Positions 40,001-45,996 of a stretch of DNA of 64,000 nt are shown here, in pieces. Source of the DNA: JAAYJR01 sp964563975 (GTDB taxonomy: Bacteria > Bacteroidota > Bacteroidia > Bacteroidales > Prolixibacteraceae). The position numbers and the translations under genes were made by a program. The first letter of the stretch is position 1; the number at the start of each line of letters is the position of its first letter. The notes below the pieces were generated by a model. That model did not search any database. It had not been told where the DNA came from and was given only the letters and a program-made list of their open reading frames with translations. The stretch spans positions 105,178 to 169,177 of the forward strand of contig CAZLZJ010000001.1 of NCBI GenBank assembly GCA_964563975.1, written 5' to 3'.

Positions 40001-40848
40001 TCGGGAGCTGTAACTTCAAAACTTTTTGTAAAAGATATACAATCACCTTCTTTAACAACAACAGTGTTGCAGCATGAGGGTGCTTCAACACCCGTTGATG
40101 CACTGGAAGTGAATTGGGCCCCGTTAAATGAGTATGTATATCCATTCGGAGCTGGTTTGGTAACCGTTGCAACTGCATCCAAGCCGTAGCAATCAGCAAC
40201 TCCTGCATTAACAACTACATCTTCAAATTTCTGGGTTGCAACAAGTTTCCCATTAAAAAGTTGAGTTGTCAGAATATTAACCACTTGTCCGACATGATTC
40301 CAATACTTACAATTGGCAACGTCCCAGTTAAGGGCAATCTCTTTGGTCAGATTGTTAATCACTTCGCCGGAGGAGTTATATACATATTGTTCCGGAAAAT
40401 TGACCAATTCAAACTCAAGCGTGAATATCGGAATCGTGTCATTATCCGGCAAAATTGTACCATCCGTCAGAGGATTACCCTTCCAGTTAAACTTTATGGT
40501 GCCTGCCGGTGACTCATTGACCACCATTGCACTCAATTGAGTACGCACTCCGGTTACCCCAATAAACCGAAAATCTCCGGTTGCGGGATATTTCAGAACA
40601 AGTGAAAATGAATCAATTTTTACAAAGTCTTTCACCAAAATGTCGACCCCATAAATATTATCCTGACGATAACAATAATCATCAGCTTTTTCAGCCCAAA
40701 CATGTAAAGTCTGCTGCGGGTCTTCCGGCAATCCTTGTGAAAATACCGTCATTGTCATCAGCAAAACAATCATGCTTAAGCCAATTTTTCGAAGAACACG
40801 GCCAAAACGGTGTCCGACGAGCAAAAAATTTCCAGTAAATTTTTTCAT
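34012..40848 (-). CDS. Giant secreted protein: cohesin-like domain, SprB-type repeats, OB-fold and type IX sorting domain
   Basis: A 2278-residue surface or secreted protein. A signal peptide (about 1-38, ending VFSQG) is followed by a cohesin-like beta-domain (about 45-170), then about 13-14 degenerate SprB-type repeats, each with a Cys, a DG or GG turn (GGTPF, GGTSPY) and a closing motif such as VRDANGC. Near residue 2000 comes an OB-fold resembling the N-terminal domain of secreted nucleases (AEIQGEG...SPLVGD...GFFMQD), but no nuclease follows. The last 75 residues form a type A type IX sorting domain (VYPNPFNDYIYI; ISNIAGQRV; SGVYVV; a basic end). It is rich in Trp and Asp. Likely roles are adhesion or surface structure; this is inference. 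A promoter and a terminator frame it as a single-gene unit. Confidence 0.9.
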   Translation of the reverse strand: MKKFTGNFLLVGHRFGRVLRKIGLSMIVLLMTMTVFSQGLPEDPQQTLHVWAEKADDYCYRQDNIYGVDILVKDFVKIDSFSLVLKYPATGDFRFIGVTGVRTQLSAMVVNESPAGTIKFNWKGNPLTDGTILPDNDTIPIFTLEFELVNFPEQYVYNSSGEVINNLTKEIALNWDVANCKYWNHVGQVVNILTTQLFNGKLVATQKFEDVVVNAGVADCYGLDAVATVTKPAPNGYTYSFNGAQFTSSASTGVEAPSCCNTVVVKEGDCISFTKSFEVTAPEPLTFDVADTVYTNCPDGLADIQIFAEGGTSPYTYYVIPAADWENTVYNDLLNAVGKAGRIAAIEDYARTNSVAQRSEGEYWIIVLDANECIDVGIGIESGFWWQKVVVVDEKDSWDIIFDEELSKLMLDCYLPPSVTSGDGRIVFTITGGTPFVDGYNVWVNDMWAGRYTTYDSNVDEEPVLIAGEYNFRITDSLGCCCYDLSYIIEQPEPITFWVDHTDASCNVDNGSITVDIESIEGGSGDYEDWWWVYSTSPDFNPEDTDTIKVGDGGIGQSATGLAANVYYVRIFDANGCFADFRNPNGDNAVKVLTTQFDLVYDPIQCFGGSTDVSIVLTTGTGGHEFEYRARLGHWPWTAYQKSNVFPNLLSGLYTFEVYDLTIDCSYSWTVWIQQPMKLWLNVIDYLTLPPTCPENSDGNLVVQAFGGTPFEGEGSGLGYEYKLDNNAWTRATGYNTFAIDTKEHVIHVRDANGCEEEFYFRWDDMENEIAFADTIWNSCPLNKINLFNSDRWDDWFQGQWDWELFGNIQPDWGYLEDFSWYGIPIEHFTGVVTFDYHFWTSDSGWFEMPVQGVQQIRNPKFYITDKNPAGNPQAVVDEGQVIGHLSAFGKGDYWVVAMDEWGCFSNIEKIVIMDPPVMELTVSTEKAGCAGSTDGKIIIEAENGRFRIPPQNTNRYQYLLTQQTHIFTQEEWWAQATWMPFTTGNVFNDSLAVISVQASSKPYYIAVRDYCAVENPDLIQILGPFYIEGSDPIEVAWEDGMIKNITCHILRPEEDGMCVSDNDGAITGLLAATTGGSSNNYQFTLDYFYGHTNEPFNFKALNNGSSFPETNSTGEFINLPAGDYLLTITDDSLGCQTTYEIEITEPDCFWAEVDVVNPSCYEAHDGLLLYRIYGGTAPYQEATNNVGIWENANDIPEERWFDAAAINVEGHDFVAFDRRVRAGDKAIWVRDANGCVFGPVDVIVDQPGKLEITNVIETPVSCNNQKELHEGDIDDGSITFTPLGGWDMGDDGFKYTAELWNGATRVDTKTFDVLQDITFSGLKVGNYVIKLYEYNQSIADDGYAKPITTYSDYFDDFHNWIEFDSFQNPDLTKCFVLYDQTVTEPAPIVYESIDWRPVKCHNEATGEIFISNISGGTPSIVDGYYVGLEGPVDYDYTLQSNHDTHYVGDQDGIDWFKTGAGVNDFTFDNLTWGHYTVHVGDGNDCWIYKESGEIENPDTLKIDIVQLVKHAICNGGTGIIQIDASGGVGDYWYAVDSTLVPDPGAHTFPNDLDLNEYLANLKWQRSDTFDVTAATWIGYVKDENGCITGFATDKNGAPIYHHRTTVLEPDPILADGFDQVPAKCYMDANGKILIRSIWGGNGQAWTIEVSGTDYKGDPVSESYTKTGSSAVELTGLPASTNLTNEEDMTADDYYTIVIYDKYGCASKEFYQYVTQPEEFIVVMKDKQNAFICPNDQAGIFEVQVVKGGVDFGIGPDGKPLYEYKWEAYSDEGYTMLIDSLSDDTYGFTKTFLGYAGLYYRVWAQDANGCETSRDTFIQAPEPIEFSVRKLTCYGDPKASARIYATGTEGRTFRVLYKEILNGNGNGEWIEFNGWFTESIDMIEEFLYDDEQLRDRHYAVVVEDIMGCRSAVDTLTFDKVQTQLIASASINGNEITVEAFGGAVDEYLNHHYQYAAAPVGDGSPLVWQDDNIIVVDANAEYVVYVRDYHLRCIATDTVTGGAGTYTIAEIQGEGDASPLVGDVVIVGGTVTAIADGEGFFMQDAIAAWSGIFVATDETGDVVIGDGVKVIGQVAEIDDVTTIVASEVTVAEPLLAITPLELDSPSEVANEMYESVLTIVKKAGAGEVDEDTGQFELFYELDDNAVVNNWLYAYDTDSIIAGNFYNVTGIVNGRENAFTLEPRMEEDIEDITKTTPAVTIPQSVEFKVYPNPFNDYIYIDNHDKLTRVVISNIAGQRVIDIEFPTREIRTENLVSGVYVVSMFTEDGRAKTERIIKSKR

Positions 40849-41218
40849 AGCAACTTGCTTTTAATTGAACTTAATTGATTGATTGATTTTAATTTATTTA
40901 ATCTCTTCATCATTATTTCAGACAAAATGTCTTTTCAAATTTAGTTAATAATACAAACGTATAAAAATTCTCAGCAATGTACAAAAGAAATGTTAAATAA
41001 AATTCTTTCTTTTCCCCTTTGTTATCAACAGGACAACCTTAATAAACACACTCATTAGCCACTTATTTAACGGGGCTTGTGTCAAACAAACAGAGCACAC
41101 TTGTTTTTGCAATTTTAATTCTATTTTTTCAATTTATTACAATAAAAGTTCTATTTTTTTGTTAAAAATTTATAGAATTATTATCAACGGCTCTAAAAGG
41201 CTGCAAATTTAAAAAAAT
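40849..41218. other. Intergenic region between divergent genes
   Basis: This 370-base AT-rich stretch holds the promoter of the giant secreted-protein gene near its left end. I see no other gene, strong hairpin or repeat in it. The right part, with long T and A runs, is the upstream region of the small lipoprotein gene, where I find no convincing promoter. Confidence 0.6.
40954..40985 (-). promoter_or_regulatory. Consensus promoter of the giant secreted-protein gene
   Basis: On the minus strand TTTG (40982-40985), a 20-base spacer and TACGTTTG (40954-40961) match the Bacteroidota housekeeping consensus without a mismatch. Transcription should start near 40947, giving a leader of about 100 bases. 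Confidence 0.78.
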
Positions 41219-41368
41219 ATGAAGAAGATCAGCATTTCAATGATATTTTTTTTTAGAATAATGGCGATCATACTATTAATTACGGTATTTACGTTTTTTT
41301 CCTGCAAAACATGTAAATGCCCCGCATATTCATATTCAACATATAATATCTTTTTAAATTTATATTAA
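41219..41368 (+). CDS. Small predicted lipoprotein (49 residues)
   Basis: An ATG-started frame of 49 codons. Residues 1-28 form a lipoprotein signal: MKK, a hydrophobic core (IMAIILLITVFTFF) and a lipobox FFSC with the acceptor Cys at 29. The remaining 21 residues start CKTCKCPAYSYSTY, with three cysteines in six residues. Tiny lipoproteins with a CPAYS-like tail occur in Bacteroidota, function unknown. It lies 139 bases before gapA on the same strand, with a separate promoter candidate in between. Coding is supported by the clean signal peptide; the short length keeps confidence moderate. Confidence 0.62.
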   Translation: MKKISISMIFFFRIMAIILLITVFTFFSCKTCKCPAYSYSTYNIFLNLY

Positions 41369-41404
41369 GGTTCTTTGTTTTTTTTCAGGAAAACAGCATC
41401 ACTA

Positions 41405-41436
41405 TTTGATTCTGTGGAATAATAATATTTAATTTG
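41405..41436 (+). promoter_or_regulatory. Promoter candidate of gapA
   Basis: TTTG (41405-41408), a 20-base spacer and TTAATTTG (41429-41436), one mismatch from TAnnTTTG. It would give a leader of about 65 bases before the gapA ATG. Confidence 0.55.
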
Positions 41437-41507
41437 TATTTATGTAGGATTCAGGAATTAAACCTGAAAAGTATTAATAAGTAAATCATCAAAATAAATT
41501 CTCTTCT

Positions 41508-42515
41508 ATGTCAAAGATTAAAATTGGTATTAACGGATTCGGGCGCATCGGACGGTTGGTTTTCCGTGTAGCCGCTGCAAATGACAACATTGAAGTTGTT
41601 GGTATAAACGACCTTATTGATGTTGACTACATCGCTTATATGCTTAAATATGACTCAACCCACGGACGGTTCAAAGGTGACGTGTCGGTTGAAGAGGGTA
41701 TGCTGGCAGTTAATGGAAAAAAGATCAGGGTTACTTCCGAGCCTGACCCTGCAGATCTGAAATGGGATGAAGTCGGTGCAGAGTACGTAGTGGAATCTAC
41801 CGGACTATTCCTGACAAAGGAAAAAGCACAGGGACATCTTGATGCAGGTGCAAAAAAAGTTGTAATGTCGGCTCCGTCCAAAGATGATACACCGATGTTT
41901 GTAATGGGTGTTAACCACACTTCTTATAAAAAGGATATGAATTTCGTGTCAAATGCATCATGCACTACAAATTGTCTTGCTCCTCTTGCAAAAGTGCTGC
42001 ATGATAATTTCGGAATAATTGAAGGCTTAATGACCACTGTGCATGCAAGTACCGCTACTCAAAAAATCGTCGACGGCCCCTCAATGAAAGATTGGCGGGG
42101 AGGACGCGGGGCAGGACAAAATATTATCCCCTCTTCAACAGGTGCCGCTAAAGCAGTTGGAAAGGTTATCCCCGAGCTTAACGGAAAACTTACAGGTATG
42201 GCAATGCGTATTCCGACTCCCAACATATCGGTTGTTGATCTGACTGTGCGATTAGAAAAAGGCGCTTCTTATCAGGAAATTTGCGCTGCAATGAAAAAAG
42301 CATCCGAAGGTGAATTAAAAGGAATTCTTGGATATACTGAGGAAGCAGTTGTTTCCAATGATTTTCTGGGTGATCCCCGTGCTTCCATTTTTGATGCCGG
42401 TGCCGGCATAGGGCTTAACGACAACTTTGTTAAAGTGGTTTCATGGTACGATAATGAATGGGGATACTCAACAAAAGTAATTGAACTGATCGAATATATG
42501 GATTCAGTAAAATAA
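41508..42515 (+). CDS. gapA: Glyceraldehyde-3-phosphate dehydrogenase
   Basis: A glycolytic enzyme oxidising glyceraldehyde 3-phosphate to 1,3-bisphosphoglycerate. It has 335 residues, with the NAD-binding loop NGFGRIGR (9-16), Asp35 after the second strand pointing to NAD preference, the catalytic Cys152 in SCTTNCLAP, and the C-terminal SWYDNEWGYS motif. It is a single-gene unit with its own promoter candidate and a strong terminator. Confidence 0.98.
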   Translation: MSKIKIGINGFGRIGRLVFRVAAANDNIEVVGINDLIDVDYIAYMLKYDSTHGRFKGDVSVEEGMLAVNGKKIRVTSEPDPADLKWDEVGAEYVVESTGLFLTKEKAQGHLDAGAKKVVMSAPSKDDTPMFVMGVNHTSYKKDMNFVSNASCTTNCLAPLAKVLHDNFGIIEGLMTTVHASTATQKIVDGPSMKDWRGGRGAGQNIIPSSTGAAKAVGKVIPELNGKLTGMAMRIPTPNISVVDLTVRLEKGASYQEICAAMKKASEGELKGILGYTEEAVVSNDFLGDPRASIFDAGAGIGLNDNFVKVVSWYDNEWGYSTKVIELIEYMDSVK

Positions 42516-42539
42516 ATCAATATTATTGTAAAATCAAAG

Positions 42540-42576
42540 GCTGTCTGAAAATAACCGAATTCAGGCAGCTTTTTTT
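42540..42576 (+). terminator. Intrinsic terminator of gapA
   Basis: A 10-pair stem with one G-U pair (42540-42549 with 42560-42569) and a 10-base loop, followed by seven T. It begins 24 bases after the gapA stop codon. Confidence 0.88.
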
Positions 42577-42577
42577 A

Positions 42578-42893
42578 TCCCCGGAATTTATTGTAAATAC
42601 TCTGTAAAATCATATTAATTACGGTTCGGTAGTACTATGTGTAAAATTGTTTACAATCATTAGTTTTTTTTAACATTTTTTAATCTCAATCAAAAAAATC
42701 ATTTTTAAATGCTCTCTTTTCGATAAACAAAAATGCAAAATTTTATAAATCAACTTATTAACAACCATTTCCTATAAGAAAATTTTAGTTGATTTTTAAG
42801 TTTAATAAACTTTATCTATCGGAAAGTGATTGTTCTATCTTGTATTTTGAATAAAAAGCATTATAACTTTGATAAAAACATTTCTTAAAGGCT
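42578..42893. other. AT-rich intergenic region with a palindrome
   Basis: No gene is visible in this 316-base stretch. It contains the near-perfect inverted repeat TGTAAA-N4-TTTACA (42640-42655), which looks like a dimer-binding site, and, at its right end, the promoter of the next gene. A related ATTGTAAAT half-site lies about 45 bases before the palindrome. Confidence 0.4.
42840..42871 (+). promoter_or_regulatory. Promoter of the pRiA4b-like/miaA operon
   Basis: TTG (42840-42842), a 21-base spacer and TAACTTTG (42864-42871), the latter a full match to TAnnTTTG. The leader to the ATG at 42894 would be about 15 bases. Confidence 0.6.
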
Positions 42894-43409
42894 ATGATTT
42901 TTACATTTAGGATCACCTCAAAAGAGTCTGAAAATTTTCTGATAAAAATGAAAATCGACGGAAAGCACTCATTTTTTGACCTCCACACTTTTATTCAGAT
43001 GAATTGTGATTTTGAGCCCTGTCAGATAGCTTCTTTTTTTATGACTGACGATGAGGGCTTAAAAACAGCAGAGATATCAATGATGGATGCAGGCTTTGAC
43101 GGAGGAGCATATTTATTGATGCAGAATGCAAAATTAACTGACCTGATAAAAGAGAAGGGGCAAAAGCTCTATTATACATTTGATCTTTCGGAAGACAGGT
43201 CACTGCTTATAGAACTAATTGATATTGACATGGGAACAAAGTTAAAAGAACCGTTAGTCACCGCAATGGAGGGTGATGCTCCCGTTCAGGTACTTTCCGG
43301 TAACAGTAATAATAGTATTGCCAAAAAATTTCAGGAAGAGGAAGTATTTATGGATTTTGGAATTTTGGACGACTATAATGAACTGTTCGGAGAGATGGAA
43401 GACTTTTAA
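42894..43409 (+). CDS. pRiA4b ORF-3-like domain protein
   Basis: A 171-residue acidic soluble protein. The N-terminal two thirds resemble the plasmid pRiA4b ORF-3 / IS1096 TnpR-like domain: two beta-hairpins, a DLHTFIQ helix, and GQKLYYTFDLSEDRSLLIEL, which corresponds to the family's Y-x-Y/F-D-x-G-D-x-W-like strand. The C-terminus is strongly acidic. There is no transposase nearby, so despite the family name it is not evidence of a mobile element; such genes often stand next to miaA in Bacteroidota. The function is unknown. Confidence 0.75.
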   Translation: MIFTFRITSKESENFLIKMKIDGKHSFFDLHTFIQMNCDFEPCQIASFFMTDDEGLKTAEISMMDAGFDGGAYLLMQNAKLTDLIKEKGQKLYYTFDLSEDRSLLIELIDIDMGTKLKEPLVTAMEGDAPVQVLSGNSNNSIAKKFQEEEVFMDFGILDDYNELFGEMEDF

Positions 43410-43453
43410 GTTATTCAGCCGGTTACAAATTTGTTTAATTTTTAGCCGGAAAT

Positions 43454-44359
43454 ATGACTAAAACCTTAATTATATTAACAGGTCCCACGGCTATCGGTAA
43501 AAGCCGGATTGCGGTAAATATTGCAAAACGTCTGAAAACAGAGATCATTTCTGCCGATTCCCGGCAGATTTATCGTGAACTTTCCATTGGAACAGCTGTT
43601 CCTTCCAAAAAAGAGCTGACTTCTGTCAAACATCACTTTATTCACTCACACTCCATTTTTCAAAATTATAATGCCTTTATATATGAAACAGAAGTGTTGC
43701 AGCTAATAAATAAATTATTTGAAAAATATGACTCTCTTCTGATGGCAGGAGGCTCCATGCTATATATTGATGCAGTTTGCAAAGGAATTGACATAATGCC
43801 GGATGCAGATCCTGAAATCAGAAAAAACCTTCAGTCCGTACATATCAGGGAAGGACTTGAAGGCCTCAGAATGCAGCTTAAACAACTTGACCCGGTTTAT
43901 TATGAAAAAACAGATCTGAAAAATCCTGCAAGAATAATTCATGCCCTGGAAATATGCCTCACATCAGGAAAGCCATACTCTTCATTCAGATCAGATCTTC
44001 CTGTAAGCAGACCTTTTGAAATATTGAAAATAGGGATCAACAGTGACAGAAAAGCTCTTCATCACAATATTAACAGGCGTGTTGATGAGATGATTAACGC
44101 AGGTTTGGAAAAAGAAGCAAAAGCGGTTTATAAGTACAAAAGTCTCAATGCTCTTAATACAGTGGGATATCGCGAATTTTTTCACTATTTTGACAAAAAA
44201 ATATCAAAAGAAAAAACTATCGAACTTATAAAGAGAAACACCAGAAGATATGCCCGGAAACAGATTACCTGGTTCAGAAACGATCCGAAGGTTCATTGGT
44301 TTCAACCGGAAAAGGAAGAGGACATTTTAACGTTTATAAATAACAATATTGATGACTGA
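43454..44359 (+). CDS. miaA: tRNA dimethylallyltransferase
   Basis: MiaA adds the isopentenyl group to A37 of tRNAs reading UNN codons. It has 301 residues, with the P-loop GPTAIGKS (10-17), SADSRQIYREL with the catalytic Asp, a GGSMLYIDAVCKG block, and the C-terminal RYARKQITWFRND motif. It overlaps the start of the following Nudix gene by 8 bases, so translation is coupled. Confidence 0.96.
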   Translation: MTKTLIILTGPTAIGKSRIAVNIAKRLKTEIISADSRQIYRELSIGTAVPSKKELTSVKHHFIHSHSIFQNYNAFIYETEVLQLINKLFEKYDSLLMAGGSMLYIDAVCKGIDIMPDADPEIRKNLQSVHIREGLEGLRMQLKQLDPVYYEKTDLKNPARIIHALEICLTSGKPYSSFRSDLPVSRPFEILKIGINSDRKALHHNINRRVDEMINAGLEKEAKAVYKYKSLNALNTVGYREFFHYFDKKISKEKTIELIKRNTRRYARKQITWFRNDPKVHWFQPEKEEDILTFINNNIDD

Positions 44360-44819
44360 CCAGGGTAAATTTATCATCCGTGTATACGGACTGATATTAA
44401 ATGATAAAAATGAAATATTAATTACTGATGAATTCAGACATAATATTAAAATGACCAAATTCCCGGGCGGAGGACTTCAATATGGAGAAAGCACCGTGGA
44501 ATGCCTGAAAAGAGAGTTCTCGGAAGAGTGTAACGGACAGGAAATTAAAAATATAAGGCACTTTTATACAACCGACTTCTTTCAGGAAGCACTGTTTTTT
44601 GACAAACACCAGTTAATCAGCATCTATTACTTGGCTGAACTGACCGATCCGATAAAATTCGAAATATCAGATACTCCTTTCAATTTTAAGAAAATAAGGG
44701 AGGGAAGCCAGTCATTCAGATGGATTAAAATAAATGGTATAAATGAAAACAATATTTCTTTTCCAATTGATAAATTTGTGTTTAAAAAATTAGTAAATGC
44801 CTGCTTTGAAAAAAATTAA
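44352..44819 (+). CDS. Nudix hydrolase
   Basis: A 155-residue Nudix protein; the ATG at 44352 is preferred over a TTG one codon earlier. The Nudix box starts at Gly40: G-x5-E46-x7-R54-E55-F-S-E58-E59, with all catalytic Glu residues present but Asn in place of the usual late Gly. It hydrolyses a nucleoside diphosphate linked to another group; the substrate cannot be told. It overlaps miaA by 8 bases and the glycosyltransferase by 23 bases. Confidence 0.88.
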   Translation: MTDQGKFIIRVYGLILNDKNEILITDEFRHNIKMTKFPGGGLQYGESTVECLKREFSEECNGQEIKNIRHFYTTDFFQEALFFDKHQLISIYYLAELTDPIKFEISDTPFNFKKIREGSQSFRWIKINGINENNISFPIDKFVFKKLVNACFEKN

Positions 44820-45942
44820 AATCATAGGTGCTGCATTCCCTTACAGGGGAGGAATCGCCTCCTATAACGAAAGGCTGGCTAAAGAGTTTGCCAAAGAGGG
44901 TTATAGTGTGTCAGTCGAAACTTTCACATTACAATACCCATCTCTGCTCTTCCCGGGGAAATCACAATTTTCAGGAGAAAAAGCTCCTGAAAATATTCAA
45001 ATTTCAAGAACAATCAATTCAGTGAACCCTTTTAACTGGATAAAAACCGGAAAAAGGATCAGAAAAGAGAAACCTGATATTATATTAATTGGCTACTGGT
45101 TGCCATTTTTGGCACCCTGTTTTGGAACAATTGCCCGTATTGTAAGAAAAAACAGGCACTCAAAGGTTATCACAATTGCACATAATATAATACCACATGA
45201 AAAAAGGCCGGGAGATAAAATGCTGACCCGGTATTTTCTTAAAGTAACAGACGGTATTATAGCACAATCGAAAAAAGTATTTAACGATATTTTTAAATTT
45301 ACAGATAAACTACCCGCAGAACTGTCTCCTCATCCTCTTTTTGATAACTTTGGGGAACCTGTTTCAAGAGATAAGGCATTAAAAATCCTCAACCTGAACA
45401 GTGATTACAGATATATACTGTTTTTTGGTTTCATCAGGGAGTATAAAGGACTTGACCTGCTTATAAAAGCATTTGCAGATGAAAGGCTAACCAAGCTTAA
45501 CCTGAAACTCTTGGTTGCAGGAGAATTTTATACAGAAAGTAAACCTTACCTTGAATTAATTAAAAAGCTGAATATAAGCAGCAAGGTAATCCTGCATACC
45601 GATTTTATTGAAAACAGCAGCGTAAATATATATTTCAGTTGTGCAGATATTGTTGCACAACCTTATAAAAATGCAACTCAAAGCGGTGTAACCCAGATAG
45701 GGTACCATTTTAACAAACCTATGCTGGTAACCAACGTGGGCGGACTGCCTGAAATCATTCCGCACAATGTGGCAGGTTATGTTACAGAGCCCGATGAAAA
45801 ATCAATTGCCGATGCTCTGTTTGACTTTTTCAGTCACAATAAAAAGGAGGCTTTTGAAGCAAATATAAAGATTGAAAAGAAAAAATTTTTATGGTCAAAT
45901 ATGACATCTGCAATTTTAAAAGTATATGAACAAACATTATAA
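44797..45942 (+). CDS. Glycosyltransferase, family 4-like
   Basis: A 381-residue GT-B fold glycosyltransferase. The N-terminal domain begins IKIIGAAFPYRGGIASYNER, the glycine-rich loop that contacts the acceptor in this group. The C-terminal domain has LFFGFIREYKGLDLLIKAF (start of the donor-binding half) and the GVTQIGYHFNKPMLVTNVGG region with the donor Glu in GLPEII. Donor and acceptor are unknown. It is wedged between the Nudix and relA/spoT genes with overlapping translation on its left side and a 54-base gap on its right. Confidence 0.88.
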   Translation: MPALKKIKIIGAAFPYRGGIASYNERLAKEFAKEGYSVSVETFTLQYPSLLFPGKSQFSGEKAPENIQISRTINSVNPFNWIKTGKRIRKEKPDIILIGYWLPFLAPCFGTIARIVRKNRHSKVITIAHNIIPHEKRPGDKMLTRYFLKVTDGIIAQSKKVFNDIFKFTDKLPAELSPHPLFDNFGEPVSRDKALKILNLNSDYRYILFFGFIREYKGLDLLIKAFADERLTKLNLKLLVAGEFYTESKPYLELIKKLNISSKVILHTDFIENSSVNIYFSCADIVAQPYKNATQSGVTQIGYHFNKPMLVTNVGGLPEIIPHNVAGYVTEPDEKSIADALFDFFSHNKKEAFEANIKIEKKKFLWSNMTSAILKVYEQTL

Positions 45943-45996
45943 AAAGATATTCGTAACAGATCTGAAGTGATATAATAAAATAAACAATAACAAAAG

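Noticed and set aside
42894..43409. pRiA4b/IS1096-related protein as part of an insertion sequence
   Set aside because: No transposase, terminal repeats or target duplication flank it, and it has its own promoter and leads into miaA.
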